64,000 bases of DNA from CAZBRS01 sp964494475 (GCA_964494475.1 CAZBRS010000003.1:1-64000), one strand, 5' to 3'. Shown: positions 1 to 8,728, counted from the first letter of the stretch. Notes: generated by a model not told the origin, from the sequence alone. Made by a program: numbers and translations.

Positions 1-1
1 G

Positions 2-1210
2 TCAGTCGACGATCACGTACAGCACGTACGGCTTCTGCACGGGCTTCAGGCAGACGTTGCCGCGGTACTCCTTGCCCTTCTTCATGGCGCCCCAGGTGGC
101 GGGCCACTGGAAGGTGAGCTCGGCGGTGGCGGACTTCTCGATGGCCGCGTGCCACGACAGGTTCTTCAGCTCGAAGTCGCCGAAGGTCGCGACCACGAAC
201 TTGCTGACGTGGGGCAGGTCGACGCTGCCCGTGTTCGTGAAGATCACGTCGTAGCAACCCACGCCATCGCCCGCCGAGGTGGGCGCGCCATAACGCAGGC
301 TGACGCCGAGGCCGGGGTCGTCGACCTGGCCGGCGGTGAAGGTGTTCGCCTGCGGCTCGGTCAGGTCGGTGGGCACCAGGTCGAAGGTGAGCGAGGTGAT
401 GCTCTTGACGTAGGCCAGGGGCTCGGCGCAGTAGCCGAACGAGACCGAGCCGCCCTTCGCCAGGGGCTGGTCGTTGTTCGTGGCGAACACGTCGAGCAGC
501 GCGCCGCCCGCGGGCTGCAGGATGGCGCCCCACTGGCTGGAGAGGCTCTCGAGGGGCTGGTCGAGCTCGAGGCGCAGCGCCCAGGCGGTGACGGCCGGGC
601 CGCCGTTTCTCATGGCCACCTGCACGCAGCCGCCGGTCTCCCAGTCGTTGGCCACGCTCTGGTAGAGCGTGAAGTCGCCGCTCGAGAGCACGGGCGCCGC
701 GGGCCCGTCGCCGGGCACGACCGAACCCTCGCTGGCGCCCGAGGTCACGACCACGTCGACGGGCAGGCTGATGGGCTCGGCGCAGTAGCGGATGCTGACC
801 ACGTCGCCCGAACGCAGCTTGGTGGCGTCGCTCGGCACGACGACGAGCTCGCGCTCGTACAGGAAGACCAGGTTGGCGCCCGCGCCGGAGTATGTCGAGT
901 CGACGATGGCGCGGTCGAGCCCCACCGAGATCTTCCAGGTCGAGAGCGTGGGCCCGGTGTTGCGCACCCAGGCGCTGACGCAGGCGCTGTCGCCGAACTC
1001 GTCGGCCGCGTAGTACAGCTCGAAGACGCCGTCGGCCGAGAGGATGGGCTCACCCTCGGCCACCGGGAGCGTGCCCTCGGTGCCGCCCGCGACGTGCAGG
1101 TTGCTGCCCTGCCCCGACGTGCTCGACGTGGCGAGGTCGCACCCCGTTACGCCCACGATCGCGATTGCCGAAAAGAGACCTGCCAACAGGAGCTCCCGCG
1201 TGCGGCTCAC
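2..1210 (-). CDS. Lipoprotein with three CBM2-like beta domains
   Basis: A 402-residue predicted lipoprotein. The GTG start at 1210 was chosen because GGAGG lies just upstream and because it gives a clean lipoprotein signal ending at VGVTGC, about residues 1-23. The mature part holds three similar domains of about 100 residues. The second keeps the pattern of family 2 carbohydrate-binding modules: NxGPAVTAW, then SQWGA, then KGGSVSFGYC. The first and third are more divergent. Paired Cys residues near the domain ends (for example CVSAW and RYCAEP) suggest a disulfide per domain. No catalytic domain is attached, so a binding or adhesive role at the cell surface is inferred. A TATATT hexamer about 35 bp upstream could be a -10 box. 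The CBM2 relation is by pattern only. Confidence 0.72.
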   Translation of the reverse strand: MSRTRELLLAGLFSAIAIVGVTGCDLATSSTSGQGSNLHVAGGTEGTLPVAEGEPILSADGVFELYYAADEFGDSACVSAWVRNTGPTLSTWKISVGLDRAIVDSTYSGAGANLVFLYERELVVVPSDATKLRSGDVVSIRYCAEPISLPVDVVVTSGASEGSVVPGDGPAAPVLSSGDFTLYQSVANDWETGGCVQVAMRNGGPAVTAWALRLELDQPLESLSSQWGAILQPAGGALLDVFATNNDQPLAKGGSVSFGYCAEPLAYVKSITSLTFDLVPTDLTEPQANTFTAGQVDDPGLGVSLRYGAPTSAGDGVGCYDVIFTNTGSVDLPHVSKFVVATFGDFELKNLSWHAAIEKSATAELTFQWPATWGAMKKGKEYRGNVCLKPVQKPYVLYVIVD

Positions 1211-1283
1211 GGCGCCTCCGAATTCGTGTCGTTTCCAACAGTGAAATATAGCCGAGAAGGCACGAACGGGCGATAGCAAAGCG

Positions 1284-2693
1284 TTAGGAACGTCCGGCGC
1301 GCCGCCGAATGCGCCGCAGCGCCCCGCCCACGCCGAGGAACACCAGGCAGACCCCGGTGATCCAGTCGCCGGTCGTGCCGTAGAAGCTGCCGCCGGCGTA
1401 GAGGGGCAGATCGGCCACGACCACGCCGTCACCGCTCGTCAGGTGGTCCCGCTCGGCCAGCACGCGACCGCGCGCGTCGGCGATGAGCGAGCTGCCGTTC
1501 TTCGCGGCGCGCACGAGGCCGTAGCGCCCCTCGATGGGCCGGAGCAGGCTGTTCTCGCGGTGGTACGGCGCGACCTCGGCCCAATCCCAGGTGGGCACGA
1601 GCACCAGGTCGACGCCAGCGCGCGCGTGGTCGCGCACCAGGTCGGCGAAGTTGTCGTCCTGGCAGATCATCACGCCGAGGCGCCAACCGTCGAACTCGAG
1701 GCGCACGGGCCCGGTGCTGCCGGTCTTCCAGTCCTCGACGCCCCAGATGAGGTGCGTCTTGGCGTATTCGTCGACCACCTTGCCGTCCGGCCCCACCAGC
1801 ACGAGGCGATTCTCGTCACGCTCGAGGTCGCCGAAACCGAGGCCGATCAACACGCCGTGGGCGCGGGCGAGGCGGCCGAGGCGCTCGAACACGCGAGCGC
1901 GCTCGTCGGCCTTCAGGGCCACGGAGAGCTCGGGGAAGAGCACGAGACGCGCGCCGGCCTTCACGGCCTCGGCCAGCCGTGGCTCGATCGTCGTGGCGAA
2001 GAGTTGCTCGGTGTCGGCGGGGTTGCGCGCGTCGATGCTCGGGGAGGTGAAGCCGACGGCGGCCACCCGGAGCGACCCGCGCGGGGCCTCGCGGCCCGCC
2101 AGCACGCTGCAGAGCACCGCGGGCACCAGCAGCACCATCACGGCGGCGGCCACGCCGGCGCGACGCGCGGGCTCGACCACGAGCGAGAGCCCCAGCCCCT
2201 GCAGGCCGACCACCAGGAAGGGCAGACCCAGCGGACCCGTGAACGCAGCGAACTGCACGGCCCAGGGCGCCGCGCTCCACACGCGCGTGAACAACTGGGC
2301 GCTGCCCCATTGGGGCCACACGCTCACGTCGAGCCAGCCGACCACGACCACCACCGCCGCCGAGGCCAGCGCGCGCCAGGGCTCGCGCCACTCGCGCACG
2401 CACCACAGCCCCGCGGCGACCAGCGCCCACACCGCCGCCACGTAGCCGACCTCGAGGGCCGTGGCCCACCAGGGGAAGGCCAGCAGCACGGTGAGCGGCC
2501 CGCCATAGCCGAGCGCGAAGGCCACGCCCACCAGCGCCGCCTGACCGCGACCCGGGACGCGTCGCGCGGCGAGGAGCAGGGGCACCAGAGCCACGAGTTG
2601 CAGCGGCCACAGCCCGACGGGCTGGTCCGAGAGGAAGAGCAGCAGGCCGCCGACGAACGCCAGCAGGAGCGAAGTCCAGGCAGAGTTCTTCAT
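1284..2693 (-). CDS. Apolipoprotein N-acyltransferase-like membrane nitrilase
   Basis: A 469-residue protein with five or six N-terminal membrane segments (residues 1-190) followed by a nitrilase-superfamily domain. This is the architecture of Lnt, which N-acylates lipoproteins in the inner membrane. Candidate triad residues are Glu in LFPELSV, Lys in YAKTHLIWG and Cys in VMICQDDNF. The last differs from the usual ICYE/ICFE of Lnt, so this may be a divergent or paralogous enzyme. Its ATG lies one base after the TGA of the dehydratase-type gene at 2695-3891, so the two are probably translationally coupled. A final hydrophobic segment closes the protein (about residues 435-455), as in Lnt. The window encodes at least four lipoproteins, which fits the role. 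Confidence 0.78.
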   Translation of the reverse strand: MKNSAWTSLLLAFVGGLLLFLSDQPVGLWPLQLVALVPLLLAARRVPGRGQAALVGVAFALGYGGPLTVLLAFPWWATALEVGYVAAVWALVAAGLWCVREWREPWRALASAAVVVVVGWLDVSVWPQWGSAQLFTRVWSAAPWAVQFAAFTGPLGLPFLVVGLQGLGLSLVVEPARRAGVAAAVMVLLVPAVLCSVLAGREAPRGSLRVAAVGFTSPSIDARNPADTEQLFATTIEPRLAEAVKAGARLVLFPELSVALKADERARVFERLGRLARAHGVLIGLGFGDLERDENRLVLVGPDGKVVDEYAKTHLIWGVEDWKTGSTGPVRLEFDGWRLGVMICQDDNFADLVRDHARAGVDLVLVPTWDWAEVAPYHRENSLLRPIEGRYGLVRAAKNGSSLIADARGRVLAERDHLTSGDGVVVADLPLYAGGSFYGTTGDWITGVCLVFLGVGGALRRIRRRAGRS

Positions 2694-2694
2694 G

Positions 2695-3891
2695 TCAACC
2701 GATGGACTCGACCAGCGCCTGCAAGCGCTGGTTCGACTGCGACTCGGTGAAGTAGCGCGGGTCGGTCATGTCGCCCTCGATCACGACGCCCGGCTTGCCC
2801 GTGCGCCGCGTGACCTCCTCCTTCACCGGGTACTGCCCGATGGAGTAGGGCTTGCACGAGTGGTTCGAGTGCATGACGAAGCCGTCGGCCCCGAACTTTT
2901 CGACGAGGTGCTGCACCTTGGCCATGCGGGCGTGGATGGACTGGTTCAGGTAGATGTCGGTGTAGGCCCGCGCCGCGCCCTCGAACAGGTCGTCGGCCCC
3001 GAAGGTGTGCCCGGCCCAGGCGTGCGTGTAGGTGTCGGCCACGAGCACGGTGTCGTGCTCCTTGAAGAAGCGCGACAACGCGCCGATCTGGAACCAGATG
3101 GGGATGTTGTCCCACACCAGGCGGCGCTTCTCGTTCTTCAGGAGGAACTGCCCGTTCCGGCGCCGCTCTTCGAGCTCGCGCTTCAGCTTGCGGAAGAACT
3201 CGGTCACGAACGCGTTCCCGCGCATGGACACGATGGGCATCATGAACACGAAGGCGTCGAACGACGAGAACAGCGACGGGCGCTCCAGGTTCAGCTCGAG
3301 CACCTCGGTCCAGGCGTCGACGTTCTCCTGCGCGTTGCGGGCGGTCTCGCGCAGGCGCTTGTCGGTCAGGCGCGTGCCCACGATCTTTTCGGCCCAGGCC
3401 GCCATACCCTCGAGCTGCGCCTTGACGTAGGCCACCGTGTGGGGCTCGAGCCGATCGTGAATGACCGGCGTGTCGATCAGGTAGAAGGGCACGCCCTGCA
3501 GCTCGGCCGTGCGCTCGAACCACTTGGTCACGGTGTTGCAGATGTTGTTGCAGGCCACCACCAGGTCGGGCTTGGGCATGCCGCCGAAGGGGATGGGGCT
3601 CTTGCCCCCCAGCTGGAAGCCGAGGTCGGCGCGGGCGTACGAGCAGATCTCGGGGCTGTAGCCGGCCGCCTCGGAGCGCCGGTGCAGGTCGGGCGCCACC
3701 TTGCGCGCGCCGCAGATGGCGCCGTGGTTCTCGGGGTAGATGGGCTTGACGCCCAGCGCCACCAGCACCTCGACCGGGGCCCCGCTCGTGACCCAGGCCA
3801 CCTTCTTGCCGAAGTACCGCGTGACCTTCGGCAGGAGGTAGTGGTTGCGCATCAGGACCTTGAGGTCGTCGTGGATGAGGAACTTCGGCAT
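2695..3891 (-). CDS. 2-hydroxyacyl-CoA dehydratase / benzoyl-CoA reductase-type subunit
   Basis: A 398-residue protein of the HgdB/FldBC/BcrBC superfamily. These proteins hold a [4Fe-4S] cluster and catalyse radical dehydration or ring reduction after ATP-driven one-electron activation. Visible conserved features are ICGARK near residue 60, ACNNICNTVTKWFE near residue 117, the FDAFVFMMP core, and SNHSCKPYSIGQ near residue 330. The start at 3891 follows GGAGGGAAC. Family enzymes normally need two homologous subunits and an HgdC-type activator ATPase. Neither is present nearby, so the partner must lie elsewhere or the protein acts alone. It sits 29 bases downstream of the Cys-rich lipoprotein gene and is coupled to the Lnt-like gene. 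The substrate cannot be read from the sequence. Confidence 0.85.
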   Translation of the reverse strand: MPKFLIHDDLKVLMRNHYLLPKVTRYFGKKVAWVTSGAPVEVLVALGVKPIYPENHGAICGARKVAPDLHRRSEAAGYSPEICSYARADLGFQLGGKSPIPFGGMPKPDLVVACNNICNTVTKWFERTAELQGVPFYLIDTPVIHDRLEPHTVAYVKAQLEGMAAWAEKIVGTRLTDKRLRETARNAQENVDAWTEVLELNLERPSLFSSFDAFVFMMPIVSMRGNAFVTEFFRKLKRELEERRRNGQFLLKNEKRRLVWDNIPIWFQIGALSRFFKEHDTVLVADTYTHAWAGHTFGADDLFEGAARAYTDIYLNQSIHARMAKVQHLVEKFGADGFVMHSNHSCKPYSIGQYPVKEEVTRRTGKPGVVIEGDMTDPRYFTESQSNQRLQALVESIG

Positions 3892-3920
3892 GTTCCCTCC
3901 GGGGGGAGGAGGCGCGCGGG

Positions 3921-6782
3921 TTACGGACAGACGACCGCCAGGCTCAGGTCGTCGACGTAGATGCCCTCGAGGGGCTGGGTGGGCGCGATCACCGCGTCGT
4001 ACGAGAACAGCACGGTGACGGTACGACCCGCGAAGGCGGACGCGTCGACCGTGACCTCCTTCCAGGTCTTGTAGTCGGCCGGATCGATGGCGGTCTTGTC
4101 CCACACGACCGTGGCCACGTCGCCCGATACCAGCGAGATGGTGAACAGGTCGCGCGCCGGATCGCTCTCGATGTCGAGGTAGACCCAGAAGTGCAGGCTG
4201 GGGAACTGGCCCTCGGGCAGCGCGACCTCGGGGCCGGTGGCCGTCGAGGAGGGCGGGGTGGTCGAACCTCCGGGGATGATGCTGGCCCCGGGCATGTACG
4301 ACGCCGTCGTCGACCCGCCCATGAGCGCGTCGAGGCCTACCGTGTTGCCGTAGTAGAGGGCGTGGGCGCCGCCATGGAAGCGGTAGTCGGGCATCGTGAT
4401 GGGGAGGCCGATGCCGATGTCGATGGTGCCCCCGCTGGGCACCTGCCACGACTGGCCGCCCAATCCCATGCCGCCCGCGTCAGCCCCTACGAACGTCCAC
4501 TCGGGGTAGGACGGACCGCTGAAGAGGTCGCCCGCGGTCACGTCTTCGAAGGCCTCGGCGTACGAGAACGGCTCACAGCAACCCGGCAGGCCCGAGCCCG
4601 CGTGCTTGCACCAGTTGGCCACGCAGGTGTCGGTCGTGCACTCGTCGGCGTCGTCGCACTCGCTGCTCTCGTGGCAGCAGTTCGGCACGGGCGAGAACGT
4701 GCACGTGCCGCCCTCGCCGCAGGCGCCCTTCTGGCAAACGTCGAGGCTGACGCAGTCGGAGGCGGCGGTGCAGCAGTCGGGCGCCAGGGTCGAGGCGAAC
4801 ACGCACGAGCCCACCACGCAGTGGTCGGTGGTGCACACGTCGCCCTCGTCGGCGGGATCGTCGCACTCGGTGTCGAGGTGGCAGCAGTTCAGGATGTCGG
4901 TCGACGCGCAGAGGTGCGCCTCGCACGTCCAGGCCAGGCACCAATCGTCGGTGGCACAGTCGGCGGGCACGAGGCAGCAGCCCGGCTCGGCCGACTTGGC
5001 GTAGGCGCACTCGTGATCGACGCAGGTGTCGAGCGTGCAGACGTCGTCGCCGTCGTCGCACTCGTCGTCGACCAGGCAGCAGTCGGCCTTCTCGGTGAAC
5101 ACGCACTGGTGCTGGGTGCACTTGGCGTTCTTGCACGCGTCGGGCACCACGCAGTCGGCGTCCTTCAGGCAGCAGTTGGGCTCGTCGGTGAGCGTGAAGA
5201 CACACTTGCTGGCGGCGCAGGTGTCGGTGGTGCAGACGTCGTCGTTGTCGTCGCAGCCGTCGTCGTCCAGGCAGCAGCCCTGGATGGGGCTCTCGACGCA
5301 GGTGCAGTTCAGGCACTTGGCCTGCATGCAGGCGGTCGAGGCGGTGCACTCGCCGTCGGACTGGCAGCCGCCCTGCTTGGGCGTGAACACGCACACGTTG
5401 ATGCTCGTGTCGCACGCATCGACGGTGCAGGCGTCGTTGTCGTTGCACTGACCGGGGCTCACGCAGCAGTTGGCGATGAAGCTCGACTGGCAGCCGTTGG
5501 CGCCGCACACGTCGGTGGTGCAGGCGTTGCCGTCGTCGCAGTCGGCCGCCGAGGAGCAACAGCCGGGCACCTTGTCGTAGGTGCAGGCGGCGCCGTTCAC
5601 GCAGCGGTCGGTGGTGCAGACGTTGCTGTCGTTGCAGTCGCTGTCGAGGGTGCAACACGCCGTGGCCGGCATGTGCTGGCACGCGGCGTTGATGCAGTTG
5701 TCGATGGTGCAGGGGTTGGTGTCGGCGCAGTCGGCGTGGCTGGTGCAGCACGAGGGGTCGGTGGTCGCGTGGGAGCACACGTTGCTGTTGCAGGAGTCGG
5801 TCGTGCAGATGATCCCGTCGTCGCAGTCGGCGGCCTCTTCGCAGCACCCCGGCGCGTCGGAGACGGCCGACACGCACGTGTGGTTCTTGCAGGCGCCCGT
5901 CAGGCAGGGGTTCGACGCGGTGCACGCGGCGTCGGTGGCGCAGCAGGCCACGAGGGGCTTGGTGGGGTTCGTGCAGTGGCCGTCGGCGCACACGTCCTGG
6001 GTGCAGTAGTCGCCGTCGTCGCAGTGCACGTCCTTGGAGCACGCCTTGGTGGCCACGTGCTGGCACGTGAAGTTCTTGCACTGGTCGGTCGTGAAGTCCT
6101 TGGCGTCGTCGCAGTCGGTGTCCTTGCCGGCGCGGCAGCACCCGGCGGGCGGGTTGCCCGTGCTCCACACGTCGGTGTAGCTGCACTTCATGGACAGGCA
6201 GGCCTCCATGGTGCAGGGGTTCTGGTCGTCGCAGTCGGCGGTCGACGTGCAGGTGCAGTCGGCCTTGGTGCTGTCGATGGGGTGGAAGCACACGCCGTTC
6301 AGGCAGGCGTCGGCGGTGCAGTAGGTGAAGTCGTCGCAGTCGGCGTCGGTCACGCAGCAGTCGGTGCCGCTGCCCTCGTGCTCGCAGCCCGACTCGCCGC
6401 ACTTGTCGGTGGTGCAGGCGTTGGCGTCGTCGCAGTCGAAGTCGATCTCGCAGCAGTCGGCGTTGGCCTTCTCGAACTTGCAGCGGTGATCGACGCACGT
6501 GTCGGTCGAGCACCCCGAGCCGTCGTCGCAGTCGCCGTCGACGGTACAGCAGATGGGGTCGGGCGCCACATCGAAGGCGCACGCGCCCTCGGCGCACCGG
6601 CCGATGAGGCAGTCGTTGGCCGGCAGGCAGTCGGTGTCGACGGTGCACTGCGCGGGCGCGACGTCGTCAGCCGCGTCGTCGGGCGCCACCGTGTCAGCGC
6701 CGCCTGACCCGCCGGAGCAGGCCGAAAGGGCCACCAGGGCCAGGACCGAGAGCATGAGGGCGAAGAAGCGCGTACGCGTCAT
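3921..6782 (-). CDS. Large Cys-rich lipoprotein with 21 Dictyostelium-type repeats
   Basis: A 953-residue protein. A lipoprotein signal ends at ALSAC (about residue 22), then a short Asp-rich linker follows. From about residue 40 to 737 there are 21 repeats of 30-38 residues of the form DCDDxxxCTTDxCxxxxCxxxxxxxCC, resembling the Dictyostelium slime-mold (CTDC) repeat, each with about six Cys. From repeat 13 on, Asp-rich CTTDTC units alternate with shorter units of the type CxxxxxCxxxxC. A globular beta-rich region of about 215 residues follows (738-953) and ends YVDDLSLAVVCP, like MAM or lectin-type jelly rolls. The start follows GGAGG. A surface-exposed, heavily disulfide-bonded stalk is inferred; ligand unknown. 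Confidence 0.85.
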   Translation of the reverse strand: MTRTRFFALMLSVLALVALSACSGGSGGADTVAPDDAADDVAPAQCTVDTDCLPANDCLIGRCAEGACAFDVAPDPICCTVDGDCDDGSGCSTDTCVDHRCKFEKANADCCEIDFDCDDANACTTDKCGESGCEHEGSGTDCCVTDADCDDFTYCTADACLNGVCFHPIDSTKADCTCTSTADCDDQNPCTMEACLSMKCSYTDVWSTGNPPAGCCRAGKDTDCDDAKDFTTDQCKNFTCQHVATKACSKDVHCDDGDYCTQDVCADGHCTNPTKPLVACCATDAACTASNPCLTGACKNHTCVSAVSDAPGCCEEAADCDDGIICTTDSCNSNVCSHATTDPSCCTSHADCADTNPCTIDNCINAACQHMPATACCTLDSDCNDSNVCTTDRCVNGAACTYDKVPGCCSSAADCDDGNACTTDVCGANGCQSSFIANCCVSPGQCNDNDACTVDACDTSINVCVFTPKQGGCQSDGECTASTACMQAKCLNCTCVESPIQGCCLDDDGCDDNDDVCTTDTCAASKCVFTLTDEPNCCLKDADCVVPDACKNAKCTQHQCVFTEKADCCLVDDECDDGDDVCTLDTCVDHECAYAKSAEPGCCLVPADCATDDWCLAWTCEAHLCASTDILNCCHLDTECDDPADEGDVCTTDHCVVGSCVFASTLAPDCCTAASDCVSLDVCQKGACGEGGTCTFSPVPNCCHESSECDDADECTTDTCVANWCKHAGSGLPGCCEPFSYAEAFEDVTAGDLFSGPSYPEWTFVGADAGGMGLGGQSWQVPSGGTIDIGIGLPITMPDYRFHGGAHALYYGNTVGLDALMGGSTTASYMPGASIIPGGSTTPPSSTATGPEVALPEGQFPSLHFWVYLDIESDPARDLFTISLVSGDVATVVWDKTAIDPADYKTWKEVTVDASAFAGRTVTVLFSYDAVIAPTQPLEGIYVDDLSLAVVCP

Positions 6783-6808
6783 GGGGAGCCTCCGCTTGCG
6801 TCGGAGGG

Positions 6809-6837
6809 AATATAGAGGAAAAGGTGGGGCGCTACAA
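6809..6837 (-). promoter_or_regulatory. Predicted sigma70-type promoter for the Cys-rich lipoprotein
   Basis: Read on the minus strand: TTGTAG, 17-base spacer, TATATT. It lies 27 bases upstream of the start codon at 6782. The -35 overlaps the stop codon of the upstream ATPase gene. Confidence 0.6.
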
Positions 6838-8229
6838 GGTGAAGGGGACGGTCGTGTCCAGACGGAAGAGGGCCACCGGGAGGGGCTCGACAGGCAGGCC
6901 CTGCAGGACCGACGGCCGCCGCGTCCGGGCCCAGACGCGGCCGTTGGGGTAGGTCGCGACTTGGGCCAGATCCTTGGCTCGAAGCTGCGTCGTCCACTTC
7001 ACCTCGACCGGGTCGAAGCCGCCGTTACGCACCAGCGCCACGTCGACCTCGCCCCTGGCCTTGATGTAGAACGTTGGTCCGTGCCGTCGAAAGTGCGTGA
7101 CGACCGCGGCTTCGACCAGGCGCGAGGTCCACTCGGGGTCCGACGCCAGGCGGCGCCTCGCGTTCTCGAAGGGGTGAGCGTCGTTCGAGAGCCAGGCGTC
7201 GACGGCGTGGTGGATGAACGGGTCGGCGAACATGACCTTGCGCGCCTTCTTGGGCGCGGCCGAGAGGGTGTGCTCGACGAGCGCGGGCTGCACGAACACG
7301 GCCTCCATGGAAGCGAGCAGGTCGACGTAATCGGCCACCGTGGTCGGGTGGTCGATCGATAGATCCTGCGCCAGCGCGTTCCAGGTGATCTGGCTGCCCA
7401 ACCGGTCGCGGATGGCGCCCAGCACTTCGCGCAGGTAGCGCTCGCTCTTGCCCCGCTTCAACACGTCGCCGCGGATCCAGTCGCTGTAGGTGCGGTACGT
7501 GGCTGGTTGGATGGTCCCGGCGCCGGCGAGATCGTTCATGGCGGTGAGGAAGCCGCCGTGCAGCAGGTAGGCGTCGAACGCCCCGAACAAGCGCTCGACC
7601 AACCCCTCGGAGCACGCCTCGACGTCGCGGTCGAGTTGCAGGGCCTCCGGGGCGTCGACGCCGTGGGCCAGCAGGGCGGCCTCACGGAACGAGAGCGGAT
7701 GGAGCGTGAAGTCGACCTGCTCGGCCACGCCCCGACGCCCCGGCAACCGCGCGCGCGCATCGCGGATGACCACGGTGTCGGACCCGGTGAGCACTAGGCA
7801 AACCTGTTCGAGGAGCCCGGCGTCGGCCAGGAACTTCACGCCCCGGTCCCAGTCGCGAACGTACGTCACCTCGTCGACGATGATCGTGAGCGGTTCGCGA
7901 TCGCGTCGGACGGCGGCGAGATCCTGCACGATGCGCACGAGCGCGTGGTGGTCGTCGATCAACTCGCCCGTCAGGAACGCGAGGCGCGACGGCGCGACGC
8001 CCCGATCGAGCAGATCCACCATCCACTGCTTCAAGAGCGTGGTCTTGCCGACCTGCCGACCGCCGCAGAGCGTGAAGATGCCCTCGCGCTCCACCGGAAG
8101 CCGGGCCAGCAGGGGCGAACGGTACGGCAGGGGGAGCATCGCCAACCGGCGCAAGTGCGGATCGTGGGAACGAAACAGCGCGGGGTCGCTCTGGTGCAGG
8201 TTGTGGACCTCGAAGCGCGGGTCGAGCAT
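6832..8229 (-). CDS. AAA ATPase with C-terminal DUF4143 nuclease-like domain (copy A)
   Basis: A 465-residue P-loop ATPase of the COG1373 type. Walker A is GGRQVGKTT (about residues 56-64) and Walker B is TIIVDEVTY. The DUF4143 region carries a PD-(D/E)xK-like signature: GEVDVALV followed by VEVKW. The ATG at 8229 is preferred over one ten codons upstream (8259). GGAGGCCCC precedes the ATG at 8229, and the upstream ATG falls inside the promoter palindrome, before the expected transcription start. The family is widespread in multiple copies and its function is not established; DNA binding or nuclease action is inference. It is one of three intact copies in the window. Confidence 0.87.
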   Translation of the reverse strand: MLDPRFEVHNLHQSDPALFRSHDPHLRRLAMLPLPYRSPLLARLPVEREGIFTLCGGRQVGKTTLLKQWMVDLLDRGVAPSRLAFLTGELIDDHHALVRIVQDLAAVRRDREPLTIIVDEVTYVRDWDRGVKFLADAGLLEQVCLVLTGSDTVVIRDARARLPGRRGVAEQVDFTLHPLSFREAALLAHGVDAPEALQLDRDVEACSEGLVERLFGAFDAYLLHGGFLTAMNDLAGAGTIQPATYRTYSDWIRGDVLKRGKSERYLREVLGAIRDRLGSQITWNALAQDLSIDHPTTVADYVDLLASMEAVFVQPALVEHTLSAAPKKARKVMFADPFIHHAVDAWLSNDAHPFENARRRLASDPEWTSRLVEAAVVTHFRRHGPTFYIKARGEVDVALVRNGGFDPVEVKWTTQLRAKDLAQVATYPNGRVWARTRRPSVLQGLPVEPLPVALFRLDTTVPFTL

Positions 8230-8251
8230 GGGGCCTCCGCGAGGATAGAGG

Positions 8252-8283
8252 ATGGCCATTGACTAAATTTAGTCAGTGGCCAT
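8252..8283. repeat. 32-bp near-perfect palindrome upstream of DUF4143 copy A
   Basis: The core TGACTAAATTTAGTCA (8260-8275) is a perfect 16-bp palindrome. Extension on both sides through GGCCAT/GTGGCC gives 32 bp with one mismatched pair. It is much richer in A+T than its surroundings and lies 23 bases upstream of the chosen start, overlapping the predicted -10. An operator for autoregulation is the simplest reading. Confidence 0.75.
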
Positions 8284-8290
8284 GGATCAA
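8262..8290 (-). promoter_or_regulatory. Predicted promoter of DUF4143 copy A, overlapping the palindrome
   Basis: Minus strand: TTGATC, 17-base spacer, TTTAGT. The -10 is weak, but the layout matches the other DUF4143 copies, where an inverted repeat also sits in the promoter. Transcription would begin near 8255. Confidence 0.45.
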
Positions 8291-8300
8291 GTAGCACGAT

Positions 8301-8690
8301 CTACGGTGCTTGAACAGCCCGAACCAACTCCCGCGCATCGACGAACCGCACCTCGTGGCCGTCGAGGTCACGCGAGAACGGCGGGATCGCGTCGTGGCAG
8401 ACAACGAACGACGGGCCCTCGGGGTAGCGACGCCGGAAGGCAGCGAGGCCGCGCAGGCTGACGTCGCCGGCCGACCACTTGCACTCGATGGCGATGGGCG
8501 GGAGGCCCCGTGGGACCAACACGAAGTCGACCTCGTGCCCGTTCTTGTCGCGCCACGTACGAACGTCGCGGTGCTGCAGAGCGGCGTGCAACTCGTTCAG
8601 CACCAAGTGCTCCCACAACGAACCGAGATCCTCCGGGCGAAGCTCGCGCCAGCCGCGGTGCGCGCACACGCCCGAGGAGGCCGGCCGCCA
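8301..8690 (-). pseudogene. Truncated DUF4143 ATPase remnant (C-terminal domain only)
   Basis: The frame encodes only the last 130 or so residues of a DUF4143 ATPase. It begins at the conserved GVCAH segment and runs through LWEHLVLNELHAAL and the nuclease-like signature NGHEVDFVLV...IAIECKW. The whole AAA domain with Walker A and B is missing, and no good start codon or ribosome site precedes the remnant. The remaining 5' end lies only a few bases from an inverted repeat and promoter-like boxes (8693-8728). An internal deletion appears to have joined the original promoter to the gene's 3' end. It lies between copy A and exonuclease III. Confidence 0.72.
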
Positions 8691-8692
8691 AG

Positions 8693-8728
8693 ACCAAACG
8701 CAAGTAGTTTTGCGTTTGGTACGACCAA
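8693..8728. promoter_or_regulatory. Inverted repeat and promoter remnant of the decayed DUF4143 copy
   Basis: ACCAAACGCAA (8693-8703) and TTGCGTTTGGT (8710-8720) form a perfect 11-bp inverted repeat with a six-base centre. A further half-site, ACCAAA, follows at 8724. On the minus strand TTGGTC, 16 bases, TACTTG form a promoter-like pair whose spacer and -10 lie in the repeat. A terminator is unlikely because no T-run follows on either strand. Confidence 0.55.

Noticed and set aside
2695..3891. Benzoyl-CoA degradation cluster
   Set aside because: A single subunit with no ligase, activator, partner subunit or ring-opening genes nearby.
4570..6660. Regularly spaced repeats that resemble a CRISPR array or satellite
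   Set aside because: They are codons of the Cys-rich protein repeats; units differ in sequence and keep the reading frame, with no identical repeat or spacer pattern.
8693..8720. Rho-independent terminator after exonuclease III
   Set aside because: The stem is good but no T-run follows on either strand, and the repeat fits the promoter palindromes of the other DUF4143 copies.
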